From contig NZ_JACLAW010000010.1 of NCBI RefSeq assembly GCF_014230315.1, positions 115,270 through 179,269 on the forward strand: 64,000 nt of DNA, given 5' to 3'. Position numbers and translations under genes: made by a program. Every line of letters starts with the position of its first letter. Position 1 is the stretch's first letter. This DNA is from Novosphingobium flavum (GTDB lineage: Bacteria; Pseudomonadota; Alphaproteobacteria; Sphingomonadales; Sphingomonadaceae). Shown one piece after another: positions 63,201 through 64,000 of this stretch. The notes beneath the pieces were generated by a model. That model was not told the origin of the DNA, did not search any database, and was given only the letters and a program-made list of their open reading frames with translations.

Positions 63201-64000
63201 TCAACCGGCGGCCGGCGCCCCCGCCTCGATCCCGCCAAGCCGCGCCTGCAAATGGTCCGTCAGCGCGCGAACCCGCGCGGGCACGGCCGGCGCCGCCGGA
63301 TGGACCGCGAAGATCCCCACCTCGCGCGAGCCGCGCCAGGCCGGCAGGATTCGCTGCAGCGCGCCGCTCGCCAACATGTCCGCCACGTCCCAGATCGAGC
63401 GCAGGGCAATGCCGCAGCCACCCACGGCAAGCTCGCGCACCACTTCGCTGGAATTGGTCCGCACCGCGCTTCTGCCATGGTGGATCACCGTCCCCTCCGG
63501 CCCGTCAAGGTGCCACGGCAATTGCCGCTCAGTGGCCAGCAGGCGGTGGCGCGTCAGGTCCGCAAAGCCGGCGGGCAGGCCGAACCGGTCGAGATAGGCC
63601 GGCGCGGCGCAGAGCACCCGGTTGCTGGTGGCAAGACGGTGCCCCACCAGCCCGCCGCCGATCCGCGCCCCGATCCGGATGGCAAGGTCGTAGTTGCCGT
63701 CCATCAGGTCGACGAATTCGTCGGACAGGTCGATCGCCAGATCCACCTCGGGATGGCGCTCGAGGAAGGCGGGCAAGTGCGGCACAACATGCATCCGCCC
63801 GAACGAGGTCGGCGCCGTGATCCTGAGCGGCCCGCCGATCTCCGCCTGCTTGCCGGCGATGCGGTCCTCGGCCTCGCGCAGCGCGGCGCGCAGCGGCAAC
63901 AACGCGCCGAGCAGGTCCTGCCCCGCAGAGGTCGGGGCCATCCGCCGCGTCGTGCGATGAACCAGCCGGGTGCCGAGCCGCTGCTCCAGCCGCACCAGCC
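63201..64000 (-). CDS. LysR-family transcriptional regulator, 3' part
   Basis: The frame is open to the window edge, so the true start lies beyond 64000. What is visible is the end of the HTH domain (LEQRLGTRLVHRTTRRMAPTSAGQ) and the whole effector-binding domain (GPLRITAPTSFGRMHVVPHLPAFLERHPEVDLAIDLSD, VDLMDGNYDLAIRIG). This pattern is characteristic of LysR regulators of the AaeR/PecT-like branch. About 266 codons are present. The target is unknown. Confidence 0.93.
   Translation of the reverse strand, partial: LVRLEQRLGTRLVHRTTRRMAPTSAGQDLLGALLPLRAALREAEDRIAGKQAEIGGPLRITAPTSFGRMHVVPHLPAFLERHPEVDLAIDLSDEFVDLMDGNYDLAIRIGARIGGGLVGHRLATSNRVLCAAPAYLDRFGLPAGFADLTRHRLLATERQLPWHLDGPEGTVIHHGRSAVRTNSSEVVRELAVGGCGIALRSIWDVADMLASGALQRILPAWRGSREVGIFAVHPAAPAVPARVRALTDHLQARLGGIEAGAPAAG

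Noticed and set aside
1..64000. CRISPR arrays or rRNA genes
   Set aside because: No regularly spaced repeat array and no rRNA signature sequences were seen on either strand.

Overview
The window looks like a chromosomal segment of a high-GC alphaproteobacterium of the order Sphingomonadales (Novosphingobium/Sphingomonas-like). The reasons are two TonB-dependent receptors, a permuted two-piece tmRNA gene with an ANDNDALALAA tag, a DUF2794 protein, an HdaA-like protein beside purM, a fused cysNC, and typical extragenic palindromes. Genus-level placement is inference.

Layout. 1-3606: 5' part of uvrC and a TonB-type receptor, both minus. 3822-5822: infA-maf-rng-like-yacG operon. 5923-14125: tRNA-Phe(GAA) with an integrated island of about 8 kb. 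The island holds a P4-type integrase, an unknown 240-aa gene, an AlpA-like HTH gene, an HTH/zinc-ribbon gene, a second tyrosine recombinase, an unknown 192-aa gene and a frameshifted Type IIG restriction-modification gene. Paired GGGGGCCAC repeats lie at both ends and a decayed tRNA 3' end marks the right edge. 14201-16798: extradiol dioxygenase, nitrilase-family amidohydrolase and GNAT genes. 17098-25455: purC and purS-purQ, separated by an M16 peptidase, a TonB receptor and an odd PhoB-like regulator; the last two share an intergenic region with two divergent arrays of 11-bp Pho-box-like repeats. 25594-33443: GGDEF-EAL protein, glmS, a vapBC-like pair, glmU, gph and a secreted protein preceded by another Pho-box-like repeat. 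33447-37956: alginate-export-type porin, aqpS-arsC, DUF2794, cysE and hdaA. 37973-41357: DUF2066 protein, purM and a purN-YjbR fusion. 41654-42690: frameshifted acyltransferase. 42996-45555: ndk, holC, pepA. 45653-51467: lptD-surA-pdxA-rsmA operon. 52084-52399: ssrA. 52480-55736: mscL, then lemA, two TPM-domain genes and a NUDIX gene. 55825-58369: LacI-type regulator, flavin reductase, CitE-like lyase. 58505-62072: cysD-cysNC-cysQ sulfate activation operon, divergent from a LuxR-type regulator. 63201-64000: 3' part of a LysR gene.

Most of the window is housekeeping: purine synthesis (purC, S, Q, M, N), amino-sugar synthesis (glmS, glmU), outer-membrane assembly (lptD, surA), translation (infA, rsmA, ssrA) and sulfur assimilation (cysE, D, NC, Q). 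The accessory material is the tRNA-Phe island, the vapBC pair set between glmU and glmS, the arsenic pair and the broken acyltransferase. The strongest non-obvious signal is the pair of divergent Pho-box-like arrays at 23335-23414 beside a response regulator whose receiver lacks the usual acidic pair and lysine, plus a matching repeat at 32766-32787.
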